A stretch of DNA of 64,000 bases from Elephas maximus indicus (Eukaryota; Chordata; Mammalia; Proboscidea; Elephantidae), in contig NC_064838.1 of NCBI RefSeq assembly GCF_024166365.1, positions 17,501 to 81,500 of the forward strand, written 5' to 3'. Both the position numbers and the translations under genes were made by a program. The notes beneath the pieces were generated by a model that was not told the origin of the DNA, did not search any database, and worked only from the letters and a program-made list of their open reading frames with translations. Every line of letters starts with the position of its first letter. Within the stretch, counting starts at the first letter, position 1. Positions 34,163-45,002 of the stretch are shown here, piece after piece.

Positions 34163-34907
34163 CAGTCAGTTCTGCTCTAACGTAACACGTGCATTCCTAA
34201 AAGTCATTGTGCTATGCAAAATGGACGATACAAGCCACAAGGCTTATGAAGCAAATGGGGTTGGGGCACAACACTCAAAACTTTTGCCAGTGACACATTA
34301 TAAAAAGATGTTAGGTGCCATCAAGTCCATTTCCTAGCACCGTTTTATATATGTTAAATCTCTAGGAAATACATAATAATACAATAAATATGATAGTTTA
34401 CCTTGAAAGAGACCTGAAGTCTGCTTGTGGAAGTGGGTGCCTGTGCCCCCACCAGCCCACTTGCCAAACTTGTGTGCAAGAGAAAGAGAACAAAAGAGAG
34501 ATAGAGAGTGAGAGAAAAGAGACAAAGAGAACAGAGATGAAAAATACAAACTGGGCTGAGAGGACAGGGTGTGATCCAGGTGGCCATTGGAAGGTTGCAG
34601 CTTGTGAAGTATTGTGAAGTGGAGGAATGAGGGTTCTCTGAAATCAGGTGGACCACATGTGGATGGATGTGGCTCAGAACACATGCTCGTAGATGTTTGA
34701 GGTGTATGTGTGTGCATGTGTGTTAGCGTAATCCGGTGGGGCTCTGTTCAGCTGGGTGCAGTTTGCTGCAGTCACTTAGTGTTTCCTGTGATTGAACCCC
34801 CACATAAGCAAATGAGAAATTTGCCATGCTCAAATTGTTTCCTAATATGTCAATGTGTTGGAACAACTTTGTGTTTTAAAAGAAGCATCATAAGGCAGAA
34901 ATGACTG
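34163..34907. mobile_element. TA-flanked DNA transposon with terminal inverted repeats
   Basis: The left end CAGTCAGTTCTGC and the inverse of the right end (CAGTCATTTCTGC) match at 12 of 13 bases, and TA borders both ends (34161-34162, 34908-34909). That fits a non-autonomous Tc1/mariner or pogo-like (Tigger-type) element of about 745 bp. No transposase is readable. Confidence 0.6.
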
Positions 34908-34989
34908 TACCATTAAGGTCATACATAATGCTTTGAGAATCACTGACAGAGGAATAGGAGGAGATGGGAGTAAGGAAAATTCTAGTCAT

Positions 34990-35260
34990 TTTGCAAATAT
35001 TTCTTAAGTGCCTTATGTATTAGGCACTGTTCTGGAAGCTAGAGATAGGGTGGTGTACAAAGCAAAGTTTACACCTCCGTGGAATTTATGTTCTAGTGGT
35101 GAAGAAAGAGAAACAAGTAAATGAAAAAATAAAAAAGCAGGGTAAAAGGATAGGTATATGGGAGGTAGCTACTGTTTTAACTGGGGTGGCTAGAGAAAGT
35201 CTCTGAGGAGGTGGTATTTGATCACCTACCAGAAAGAAAATGCTGATGGGAAGAGTCATT
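34990..35260 (+). mobile_element. Old mammal-wide repeat, same family as 32090
   Basis: CAAATATTTCTTAAGTGCC, TTAGGCACTGTTCTGGAAGC, TATGTTCTAGTGGTGAAGA and AGAAAGTCTCTGAGGAGG follow the start of that repeat in order. Confidence 0.5.
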
Positions 35261-35459
35261 AGAAGATGAAGTGGACAATAGAGAGGAGACATAGTGGTGA
35301 GTTTAAGGTCTTTGGGAAACACTGGAGCACAGATAGTTTTGTACTAAGAAGGCTGAATACTTCCAGAATTGTAGCAGGAGGGTAGGAAGAAAAGATAGGG
35401 ACTATCAATTTTGATGGCAGGGTGTTGAGGGAATTGTTTTTTCAGTGGCTTCTATTTTC

Positions 35460-36430
35460 TTTCTTTTTGGGGGGGTAACCTTTGAAATAAGTTCAAACTT
35501 ATACAGAGAAGTTACAGGAAGAGTACAAAGAAATCCTGAATACTCTACACTCAGATTTAGTAATTGTTACTGTTTGTCAGATTTTATCATTCTTTATATA
35601 TATATTTTTTAATCATTTGAGGGTAAGTTGCAGACATAGTGCCTCTTTAACACTGAAATTCTCAAGTCAGGAAATTTAACATTGATATAATACTATAATC
35701 TGCTGTCTAGATTCAAAGTTTTGCAATTGCCCTAATTATGCCCTTAATAGCGGTTTTTTTTTTTTTTGGGGACCCAAAAAAATGTGTCTTGTTAGTTTCC
35801 TTTAATCTGGAAGAGTCTCTCAACCCTACTTTATTTGTCATGACACTAACAGTTTTGAAGAGTGCTGGTCAGTTGTTTTTGACATATCCTTCAATTTGCA
35901 TTTTTTTGGTGATCTCCTGATTGGATTCAGTTCATGCATTTTGTCACAAACTATGTAAGCAATGTTACGTTCTCAGTGGAGTCATGTCAGGAAGCATGTG
36001 TCAGTTTGTCTGGCTGGTGATGTTAATTTTGAACATTTGGTTAGGGTGGGTGTCCGATAAATAGGTTTATCTACTGTAAAGCTATTATTTTCACCTTTGC
36101 ATTTAATAAGTAATCTGTGGGAAAATACTTTGAGGTTATGTAAATACCCTGTTCCTCATCAAACTTTCAGCCAGTAGTTTTCGCGTCCATTGATGATTCT
36201 TGCCTGATGATTAGCTATAAAATTGCGATTTTCCTAACCCATTATTCCTTCTATATTTTTTTGTTGACATTCTACTGTAAGATATTTCCCCCATTATTTA
36301 TTTAGTAAGTATCAGCTGGACTCAGTGGTTCTTATTTTTTTCAGTGGGTTATAATCCATTACTGTCATTATTTTGGTGCTCACATTGTCCCAGATTTGGC
36401 CGCCGGGGCCCATTTGAGCTAACTTCTCTG
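35460..36430 (-). mobile_element. Old L1 3' region, reverse orientation
   Basis: Pieces such as GGGTTATAATCCATTACTG with CACATTGTCCCAGATTTGGC, and TGCAATTGCCCTAATTATGC, belong to an ancient L1M-type 3' region. It is much more diverged than the lineage-specific L1s elsewhere in the window. Confidence 0.6.
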
Positions 36431-36912
36431 CCGTTTTGATAGTGGCTTTTATTTGTTGTATCAAAGAGTAGTTGAGGTCATCTGCTGTGAATAAGAGGAA
36501 GTGGCTGTTGGCTCATGGGTTTTGAAAATTATTGCAAAGATTTGAAATAATCTTATTGGCTAATCGGAAAGAATGATGTCTAGAGAAGACTAGAAGGCTG
36601 GTGTTGGAGTTGGAGACCATAAACTTAGAGTGGGATGTCTTCCTGGTTACATTATTATTGTTGTTATAATTATTTTTTAACTGTAGTGTAATTTTGTAAG
36701 CTAATTATAGGCCTGGAGATGGAAGACATTAGGATTGATTTTAGAGAAGGCTTTACTAAGTGGATGAAATTTTCAACTTCTAAGATTAGAACACTAGGGA
36801 AGAACATATGGAGGAGGAGTTTACTACTTCCCTTTTGATAATTCCTACACTTTTCCCCTTTTATATGGATTTTGAAAACTACAGCCAAAGTCTTGAACAC
36901 GTAACTAAGTTA

Positions 36913-36970
36913 AAACAAACAAAACAAAACAAAACCTACTGCTGTCAAGTCGATTCTGACTCATAGTGAC
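36913..36970 (-). mobile_element. AfroSINE 3' fragment
   Basis: ACCTACTGCTGTCAAGTCG and GATTCTGACTCATAGTG. ACTAAGTTA flanks both sides (36904 and 36969), so it looks like a short separate insertion. Confidence 0.75.
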
Positions 36971-37000
36971 TAAGTTAGCACTTAAAATTTTTCTTTCAAT

Positions 37001-37092
37001 GTTAGGTGCCATCAAGTCAGCTCTGAGTCACAGGCAACATTATGTATAATGGAGCAAAACAATTGCCCAGTCCTGCACCATCCTCACAACTG
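37001..37092 (-). mobile_element. RTE 3' tail fragment
   Basis: GTTAGGTGCCATCAAGTCAG through TGCCCAGTCCTGCACCATCC, the reverse complement of the RTE 3' end. It lies only 46 bases before the splice site of exon 3, so it makes up part of the acceptor neighbourhood. Confidence 0.8.
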
Positions 37093-37138
37093 TTACTAAA
37101 TTTGTGTTGAGATGTAACACTTGGTATTTATTTTACAG

Positions 37139-37327
37139 AAAGATGCCTCTGACCCTTTCAATCTAAATGAGCTATTGGATGAATTATCAAGGAAACAGAA
37201 AGAAGAACTATGGCAAAGGCTCAAGAATTTATTAACAGAAGCATTGTTAGAAAACCCAGTGGATGGGTGGCAGATAGTAGAAATCAAGTGTGAAGATGAC
37301 ATGGAAATAGAATATGATTCGAAAATG
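37139..37327 (+). CDS. NCAPG2: NCAPG2 exon 3, residues 27-89
   Basis: The exon follows TTATTTTACAG and ends before GTAGTA at 37328; 189 bases, phase 0 at both ends. The 63 codons include LNELLDELSRKQKEELWQRL, a strongly conserved stretch of NCAPG2, then NPVDGWQIVE and an acidic segment (KCEDDMEIEYDSKM). The region is predicted mostly helical, as expected for a HEAT-type scaffold subunit. It joins exon 2 in frame. The donor GTAGTA is weaker than the others. Reading through it would stop only nine codons later. Confidence 0.96.
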
Positions 37328-37741
37328 GTAGTATTGGTCTTTAAAAAAAGATAATTTTCTCTCTTTTATTTGTTAAAAAATAATTGTTAGTGTGTATAAT
37401 TGAATTTTAAGATGAGGCTTTAGCAGAACTTTGAAATTAGAAGACAAGAATTTTAGAAACTAAACTTTGTGGTTTAACCTACTTTTCTATCCCATATTTT
37501 AATTTAGTACTCAGTGTTACTATTCTTTTAAGACAACTATGTTATGTATTTTCAATTTTAATTCACTTCTTAGAATAAGATGGAATAAATTTAAAGAGTT
37601 ACTAATTTATTTTATCTTAAATTAGATTTTTAAAAATAAATTTGAGTTCTAAATTTCTAAACCTAACTCTTAAACTTATTTTAAAATTGAGTTTAAGTTG
37701 GTGATTTTAATTCACTGGTGCTTTCATTTTTTTATCTGTAG
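37328..37741 (+). other. NCAPG2: NCAPG2 intron 3
   Basis: Short AT-rich intron of 414 bases ending TTTATCTGTAG. No repeats recognised. Confidence 0.85.
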
Positions 37742-37856
37742 AAGAAAAACATAGAAATAATTCATGCCATTACATCCGTGGTTATTACTTGTATATCTGT
37801 AATAAATGAGAATGAGAAGTATGAAGCCTTACTAGAATGTGCCACCATATTAAATG
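37742..37856 (+). CDS. NCAPG2: NCAPG2 exon 4, residues 90-128
   Basis: Acceptor TTATCTGTAG, donor GTAAGT at 37857; 115 bases. Codes for KKNIEIIHAITSVV, then ISVINENEKYEALLECATIL, which matches the NCAPG2 order. It ends after the first base of a glycine codon (phase 1), completed by exon 5. No stop or frameshift. Confidence 0.95.
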
Positions 37857-39474
37857 GTAAGTTGCCTTTGTTATAATGTGGCATTTTTCACAGTAGGCTA
37901 TCGAAATGATACTTTGGAAAAGATGCTTATTTGTCTTAATGTAGAGGGACAATTGGTATCAGGGCATAACTTTCTAATAAAGCTCCTTTATTTCAGCTGG
38001 AAAAGGAGCCTCTGACTATTTTTTATGGGCTATCCTGAATAATTAGTTTAATTTAAGATCATGAAGATACGTGTTACTGAGCATCTTAACTGCCGCTGTT
38101 TCTGGGGTTTTTAAATGTCTTTTTTGACTTACTAGACTCATGATCAAGAGGTTGTTAAAGGAGAAATATCCTTATATAAATCTCTCAGTTTATGATTATT
38201 GCTAGATAGTTTCAGTTTAACCAGAGTTTGTGGCATTTAACTTTATTTTGTAAATATTTTATGGACATAAATCTGAGGAATAATTGTTGACTCCTAGGGA
38301 AGTTTTACAGTGTTAAAATTTAAATTACGATACTTTTCAAGTTGTAATTAAACTAGAAAAAAGTGTTGTTAATTTAGGAGGAGTACTAGTCTGAAATAAT
38401 GAGAAGATCTAATTATAAAAGTTTATATAAAAGTATTTTAAGATATAAAAGTAATTTTATTTCAAGTAATGATTTTTAAGAAAACTCTCCAAGTTCCAGC
38501 ACCCTTATCCCTTACGATATAAGTATAATTAGTTTCATATGACGGATTCATCAAGCTTTTCATTCTCAGCATCACTTGGATTTATATATCTGTTTAGTAT
38601 GCTCTTTTATTTTGAATTTTTGCCTGAAATACATTATTAAAATGTCACCCCTAATCAGTATAAAAATAGCTCCCAAATGCTTTGTGACTATACTACCGGT
38701 TTGGTACAGTGTCTGAATAACTCTTTGATAAAATGATTAGTGCTGGCATTGTAGTTGCTACCAACTTGCCAGTAAATTTAAGAATTTTTTGTGTATAGGT
38801 ATAAACGTGGAATTCAGGTATCTATAGATTGTAATTATGAGCACATTATTAATTTAATTCTTCAACTTTACTGTTAATAAAAACACTGTAGTGTTTGTAC
38901 TAATTATAATAGTTGCTCTTACTCTTTTTCACCTCTTTAGCCAAAAATTTGAGACTAGCACATTTAGAGATGGTTGATCAGTAGGCCTGATTTGGCTCCG
39001 GTGTTATCAGTGTTACCTTGGACATTATACTTAAATTTTGATGGCTTCAATTTCTGCCTCTCTAAAATTAGGGGTTTTAGGCAATATGATCTCTCCAAAT
39101 CTTCCAGTTCTAAAGTCCTCTGTTCTATTGGGTCTGTTTTGTTAAAATAATTAAAAAATTTTTTAATTAACATCCCTTGCATTTTATAAATAATGTATAT
39201 AAATCTTTAACAAGTTAAATATAAACTAATATTTGCTTAACGCATAGCCATCAAGGCAATTCTGACTCATAGTGACCCTATAGAAGAGAGTAGAACTGCC
39301 CCATAGAATTTCCAAGGAAAGGCTGGTGGATTTGAACTGCCAGCCTTTGGTTAGCGGCCTGAGCTCTTAACCACTGCTAAACTTTAATATGTAAAATCAT
39401 AATATTGTAAACTATTGAATCTAACTAACAAAAATTTGCTTTACTATTTGAAAAATTACTATACTCTATTTTAG
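37857..39474 (+). other. NCAPG2: NCAPG2 intron 4
   Basis: AT-rich, 1.6 kb, GTAAGT to CTCTATTTTAG. An AfroSINE lies at 39238-39385; the rest shows nothing recognisable. Confidence 0.85.
39238..39385 (-). mobile_element. AfroSINE, reverse orientation
   Basis: CATCAAGGCAATTCTGACTC, then GAATTTCCAAGGAAAGGCTG and CCTTTGGTTAGCGGCCTGAG. It sits about 90 bases before exon 5. Confidence 0.88.
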
Positions 39475-39629
39475 GTATTTTATACGCATTACCTGAATCT
39501 GAACAAAAACTGCGGAGTTCCATTCAGGATTTGTGTGTTACTTGGTGGGAGAAAGGCCTGTCTGCCAAAGAAGATATGGGAAAAACTGCTTTTATCATGT
39601 TATTAAGGAAGAGTCTTGAGACTAAAACA
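39475..39629 (+). CDS. NCAPG2: NCAPG2 exon 5, residues 128-179
   Basis: Acceptor CTATTTTAG, donor GTATGC at 39630; 155 bases. The first two bases complete the glycine codon begun in exon 4. The peptide runs ILYALPESEQKLRSSIQDLC, VTWWEKGLSAKEDMGKTAF and RKSLETKT, all recognisable NCAPG2. Ends in phase 0. The reading frame is open across the junction. Confidence 0.95.
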
Positions 39630-40969
39630 GTATGCTTATTTTTTTAAATATATTTTAAAAGTACATGTATTTCTATCAGTTAGGAATTGTTTGGCTGTGA
39701 GTAACGGAGACCTGACTATAGTAGCTTTATCAATTAGGGAATTTTTCTCTCTTAACTATAAAAAATTCAGAGGTTAGCCATTAAGGGTTGTTGTGGTGGC
39801 TTCATGTTGTAATCAGTAACCCAGTCGTTTTCCTGTACCACCCTTGGTATGTGGAGTTTTTTTTTTTTTCTTTTTGTCCTCCTTTTTACTTTATGGTTAC
39901 AAGATGGCTATTCCACCTTTAACTTCTTGTTTTCATCCCAGACAGGGAGAAAAAGCAGAGGAAAGAAAGGGCCAAATCTCAGAAATTTCTCAGCTTAACC
40001 AGTGGCCAGAACTATGCCACACAGCTGCCTCTTTCTGCTGGAAAATGGAGAGAGGCTAGAACATGGAGTTTTTAATGAGTTATATTGCCAACCTTAAAAA
40101 AATAGGGGATTTTTTTTTTTTTTTTTTAAGCAAGGAACAAGGGATGAGATATTTGGATAGGCAACTAGCAGTGTCTACTTGTATTGGTGTGGGTCCTCCA
40201 AGAGGCAGACAGCAAGATATATCTGAATATGCAACGCTGGTAGAGGATAAAGGGGAGGGAGCAGGAGTTGGCAGGAAGAGCCTTCAGACCATGATCCAGG
40301 TCTGGCACCTATGAAAGGAGAGGGGAAGGAAGGAGGATTAAGTTGGAATTGTCTCAAACTATAACACAGTTCTAAGAAAGTTTCTGCTAGGCTATGGGAG
40401 AATCTTCTAAGCCAAAATTGCCTATTAGAGGGAGTTCTGCATTGAGAAAGAATAGACAGGCAGTAGTACTTCTGCCCACCACTCGTCTGTGAGTTCGTCA
40501 TAGTATGGTAGCTTATGTGTTGCTGTGATGTTGAAAGCTATGCCATCACTATTTCAAATACCAGTAGGGTCACCCATGGTGGACAGGTTTCAGTGGAGCT
40601 TTCAGACTAAGACTAGGAAGAAGGACCTGGCAGTCTACTTCTAAAAGAAATTGGCAAGTGAAAACCTAATGAATAGCAGTGGAACATTGATATAGTGCTG
40701 AAACAGGAGCCTCTCAGATTGGAAGGTGCTCAGAATACAACTGGGGAAGAGCTGCCTCTTCAAAGTAGAGTCACCCTTAATAACATGGATGAAATAAAGC
40801 TTTTGGGACCTTCATTTGCTGAGGTGGCAAGACTTAAAATGAGAAGAAACGGCTGCAAACATCCATTAATAATTGGGATGTGAAATGTATGAAGTATGAA
40901 TCTAGGAAAATTGGAAGTTGTTAAAAATAAAATTGAATGCTTGAAGATAGATATCCTAGGCATTTCTCC

Positions 40970-41025
40970 TGTGGAGCAGCCAGTGAGTTTGAACAGCTGA
41001 CGTTTTGGTTAGCAGCTGAGCAACG
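40970..41025 (-). mobile_element. AfroSINE fragment bridging an RTE deletion
   Basis: GTGGAGCAGCCAGTGAGTTT and CGTTTTGGTTAGCAGCTGAG, the reverse of the SINE middle, replace most of the RTE endonuclease region. Confidence 0.65.
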
Positions 41026-41998
41026 CAGGAAGCATCAAAAGAAAACGGAAGGAGTACACACAGTCACTGTACCAAAAAGAGTTGCTGGCATTCAGCCATT
41101 TCATGAGGTAACATATGATCAAGATCTGATGGTATCGAAGGAAGAAGTACAAGCTGCACTGAAGGCATAGGTGAAAAAACAAGGCTTCAGGAATTGATGA
41201 AATACCAATTGAAATGTTTTAACATATGAATGCAGTGCTGGAAACGCTTACTCATCTATGCCAAGAAATCTGGAAGACTCCTACGTGGCCAACCGACAGG
41301 AAGAGATCCATGTTTATGCCCATTCCAGAGAAAAGTGATAACAAGAGAATGCAAAAATTATTGAACGGTATTATTAATACCACACGCGAGTAAAACTTTG
41401 CTGAAGATCGTTCAGAAGCAGTTGCAGCAGTACATCGATACGGAACTGCTGGAGATTTCAGGCTGGATTCAGAAGGGGATGTGGAACCAGGGACATCATT
41501 GCTGCTGTCAGGGAGAACAGGGAATACCAGAAAGATGGTTACCTGTGTTTTATTGACTGTGCAAAGGCATTCTGCCATGTGAATCCTAAAAAATTATGGA
41601 TAACATCTGAAGGAATGAGAATTTCAGAATGCTTTATAGTGCTCATGAGGAACCTGTGCATAAACCACAGGCAGTCCTTTGAACAGAACAAGGGGATACT
41701 GCATGGTTTAAAATCAGGACAGGTGTGTGTCAGGGTTGTAACCTTTCACCGTACTTCTGTAGTCTGTGCTGAGCAAATAACTTGAGAAGCTGGACCATAC
41801 GAAGAACGGGGCACCAGGATTGGAGGAGACTCATTAACAACCTGCGATATGCAGATGACACACCTTGCTTGCTGAAAGGGAAGAGAATTTAAGGCACTTA
41901 CTGATGAAGATCAAAGATCACGGCCTTCAGTATGGATGACACCTCAACATAAAGGAAACAGAAGTCCTCACAAGTGGACAAATGAGCAACATCATGAT

Positions 41999-42052
41999 AA
42001 AAAACCAAAAACCAAACCTACTGCCATCGAGTTGATTCCGACTCATAGTGAC
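41999..42052 (-). mobile_element. Truncated AfroSINE inserted in RTE
   Basis: AACCAAACCTACTGCCATCG through GATTCCGACTCATAGTGAC. CATCATGATAA before and CATCATGACAA after it indicate a target-site duplication of about 11 bases with one change. Confidence 0.8.
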
Positions 42053-42979
42053 CATCATGACAAATGGAGAAAACACTGACGTTGTCAGGCATCTCATTTT
42101 ACTTGGATCCACAATCAACAGCGAGTCAGTAAATCAAACGAAGCATTGTATTGGGCAAATCTGCTGCAAAAGACATTTTTAACGTGGTAAAAAGCAAAGA
42201 TGTCACCTTGAGGATTAAAGTGTGGATAACCCAAGCCATAGTATTTTCTATCACCTTGTATGCATGCGAAAGCTGGACAATGGATGAGGAATACAGAAGA
42301 AGAATTGATGCTTTTGAATTGTGTTGTTGGCGAAGAATATTGACTATGCCATGGACTGCAGAAGAACGGACAAATCTGTCTTGGGAAAAGTATAGCCAGA
42401 ATGCTCTTTAGAAGTGAGGATGGCGATGGCAAGACTTTGTCTCACATATTTTGGACGTGTTATCAGGATGGACCAGTCTCTGAAGAAGGACATCATGCTT
42501 GGTAAAGTAGAGGTGCGGTGAAAAAAAAGGAAGACCTTCGACAACATGGATTATTGACACAGTGGCTGCAGCATTTGTGAGGATGGCACAGAACTGGGTG
42601 GTGTTTTCTGTTGTACATAGGGTCCCTGTGAGTGGGAACCGAGTCTACTTCTAATGACAACAAGTTCATCTGCCGTGATTAGTCACTCGGTGACCTGGGT
42701 ATGAACGTGGTGGTGGAACCAAATGGCTAGCAGTGGGGCAGCCAGTCAGCAGTGTCCCCACCGCAGGTTGTCCTGAAGATCCAAGGGATGTATTTCCGTG
42801 CCTTCCTTGCTACCACAGTATTTAAAGATTGAGTTACTTTTGGAGTATTTGAAAGTTAGATGTAACTAGGGCTGTTTCCATACTGTAATCTTTAGTATAC
42901 AGTTCAGAAGTCAAGAAGAAACAACAAGAGATACTTATATCCATTTAGGTAATTGGGGAGTTGATGAAAACTATAGGAG

Positions 42980-43115
42980 AAAATCTGACTCAAAGCGACC
43001 CTATAGGACAGAGTAGAATTGCCCCATAGGATTTCCAAGGAGGGAGCGACTGGTCTACTTGAACTGCCAGCATTTTGGTTAGTAGCTGAGCTCTTAACTA
43101 CTGTACCACCAGTAG
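42980..43115 (-). mobile_element. AfroSINE, reverse orientation
   Basis: AATCTGACTCAAAGCGACC, GGACAGAGTAGAATTGCCCC, GGATTTCCAAGGAGGGAG and the reversed head near CTACTGTACCACCAGTAG. Confidence 0.9.
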
Positions 43116-43121
43116 TCAAAT

Positions 43122-43180
43122 ATAGGGTTGCTATAAGTTGGAATCAACTGGATGGCAAAGGGTTTGGTTTTGTTTTTATA
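43122..43180 (+). mobile_element. AfroSINE 3' end, forward
   Basis: ATAGGGTTGCTATAAGTTGG through AACTGGATGGCAAAGGGTTT. It lies head-to-tail against the reversed SINE on its left, forming a short inverted pair. Confidence 0.8.
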
Positions 43181-43649
43181 GAGGAAAATAAAAGTCATTC
43201 ATAATTCTGCCATCCAAGGTGATTGTTGTTATTGTAAGGTGTTTCTTTCCGACTTTTTTCACCTTCATTTCTCTACTTATGATAGATATCTAGAAATACA
43301 ATTACTAGGTCATTGGCTATGAACTTGAAGAATCTTGATGCATATTATGGATCGCTTTCTAGAAACTTTTATACCAGTTTATATTTTTACCAGCATTGTC
43401 TGAGGGCCTATTTCACTGTACCCTTTCCAAGGAGCAGTAAGTTTTATAAGGGAAAAAAAAAAAAAAACCTTTTTTGACTATATCCTCAGCTTATTTGATT
43501 TTTCCTGCTAGCCATGGGAATGATTGACAAACCTATTTTGTGTCAGCATTTATCCTTACACCAGCATTGATTTATCTTTTAAAAATCCATTTTCCTTTCA
43601 ATTTTATTTCCTCTTGTATCAATTTTATTTTTAATGTCTTCTAACATCG

Positions 43650-44640
43650 GAAACCTGTGCTGTTTGTACAGTAGCTATTAGACATGAAAGTTAAAAAAAA
43701 TTAATTGAAAGTTAAAAAAACAAAAACTGGAAATCCAGTTCCTCAGTTACATTAGTCACATTTCAGTAGCTCAGTCAGCAAACATGGCTAGTGGCTATTG
43801 GACCAGACCATACAGATATAGAACATGGCTAGTGGCTACTGGACCGGACCATACAGATATAGAACATGGCTAGTGGCTACTGGACCAGACCATACAGATA
43901 TAGAACATGGCTAGTGGCTACTGGACCAGACCATACAGATATAGAACATGGCTAGTGGCTACTGGATCTTACCGTACAGATATAGAACATGGCTAGTGGC
44001 TACTGGACCGGACCATACAGATATAGAACATGGCTAGTGGCTACTGGACCAGACCATACAGATATAGAACATGGCTAGTGGCTACTGGATCTTACCGTAC
44101 AGATATAGAACATGGCTAGTGGCTACTGGACCAGACCATACAGATATAGAACATGGCTAGTGGCTACTGGATCTTACCGTACAGATATAGAACATGGCTA
44201 GTGGCTACTGGACCAGACCATACAGATATAGAACATGGCTAGTGGCTACTGGATCTTACCGTACAGATATAGAACATGGCTAGTGGCTACTGGACCAGAC
44301 CATACAGATATAGAACATGGCTAGTGGCTACTGGACCAGACCATACAGATATAGAACATGGCTAGTGGCTACTGGATCTTACCGTACAGATATAGAACAT
44401 GGCTAGTGGCTACTGGACCGGACCATACAGATATAGAACATGGCTAGTGGCTACTGGACCAGACCATACAGATATAGAACATGGCTAGTGGCTACTGGAT
44501 CTTACCGTACAGATATAGAACATGGCTAGTGGCTACTGGATCTTACCGTACAGATATAGAACATGGCTAGTGGCTCCTGGACCAGACCATACAGATATAG
44601 AACATTTTCATCATCACAGGAGTTTCTGTTTAAGGGTGCT
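43650..44640. mobile_element. MER5-like hAT remnant carrying a minisatellite
   Basis: The flanks of the minisatellite (GTAGCTATTAGACATGAAAG on the left, AGAACATTTTCATCATCACA on the right), and the unit itself (ATGGCTAGTGGCTACTGGAC), resemble the MER5 family of hAT-Charlie DNA transposons, which carry CACATGTGGCTAGTGGCTAC and GATATAGAACATTTCCATCA. A second MER5-like remnant lies at 50560-51090. Confidence 0.65.
43781..44600 (+). repeat. Minisatellite, 20 exact-length units of 41 bp
   Basis: Twenty units of exactly 41 bases fill 820 bases with no indel. Each starts AACATGGCTAGTGGCTACTG and ends TACAGATATAG. Two main forms exist: A with GACCAGACCA (A' with GACCGGACCA), and B with GATCTTACCG. 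Their order is A A' A A B A' A B A B A B A A B A' A B B A. Units 3-8 and 13-18 have the same order, a sign of multi-unit duplication. A twenty-first unit begins (AACAT) and decays into flank. Confidence 0.97.
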
Positions 44641-44867
44641 CTCTATCAATATTTCTGGTTGTTTTTGCCCATGTTTTTAAAAATTGTTCTCTAGAGCTAT
44701 GTGACACTTGGCAGATTTAAAACCTATTCACTTTTTACTATCTCCTTTCATAAATAACCTAGAATAATGATTATAAGATATTCTTATATTTCATTTGAGA
44801 TGTAACCTTACCATTTATAAAGAAAAGCACCCTAGTATAACGTTTTTCTTTTTTATGTCATCCGTAG

Positions 44868-45002
44868 GGTGCGGACATGTGTCGGCTTTGGCGTATTCAC
44901 CAAGCTTTATATTGCTTTGATTATGATTTGGAGGAAAGTAGAGAAATTAAAGATATGCTACTTGAGTGCTTCATAAGTGTTAATTACATCAAGAAAGAAG
45001 AG
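44868..45002 (+). CDS. NCAPG2: NCAPG2 exon 6, residues 180-224
   Basis: Acceptor TCATCCGTAG, donor GTAAAT at 45003; 135 bases, phase 0 at both ends. Codes for GADMCRLWRIHQALYCFDYD, then LEESREIKDMLLECFISVNY and IKKEE, strongly conserved in NCAPG2. It begins the region covered by the condensin II non-SMC subunit family domain. It lies only 268 bases after the minisatellite. Reading past the donor would add an unrelated hydrophobic tail. Confidence 0.96.

Larger units (their letters stand above)
31648..37138 (+). other. NCAPG2: NCAPG2 intron 2
   Basis: About 5.5 kb, GTAAGT to TTTTACAG. Contains SINEs, two fragments of an old mammal-wide repeat, a TA-flanked DNA transposon and a reversed L1 3' end, listed separately. 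Parts of 33530-34150 and 36440-36900 show nothing I recognise. Confidence 0.85.
40487..42662 (+). mobile_element. RTE/BovB-type retrotransposon, long degraded copy
   Basis: Starts with the 5' region shared with 1706 and ends in the RTE 3' region near GACAACAAG. The endonuclease part is mostly deleted: ATCCTAGGCATTTCTCCTG runs into a SINE remnant at 40970-41025. The text then resumes in the linker (GGAGTACACACAGTCACTG). Reverse-transcriptase remnants include CFIDCAKAF near 41545 and the catalytic-box region at about 41846 (ATGCAGATGACACACC). Stops and frameshifts are many, so it is inactive. Confidence 0.88.
39630..44867 (+). other. NCAPG2: NCAPG2 intron 5
   Basis: 5.2 kb, GTATGC to TCATCCGTAG. 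It contains a nearly full-length dead RTE, SINE fragments and the 41-bp minisatellite, listed separately. 39700-40480 holds nothing I can assign apart from poly(T) tracts near 39857 and 40110. Confidence 0.85.

Noticed and set aside
43781-44600. CRISPR-like array of regularly spaced repeats
   Set aside because: Units are directly adjacent, with no unique spacers, in a mammalian intron. It is a minisatellite.
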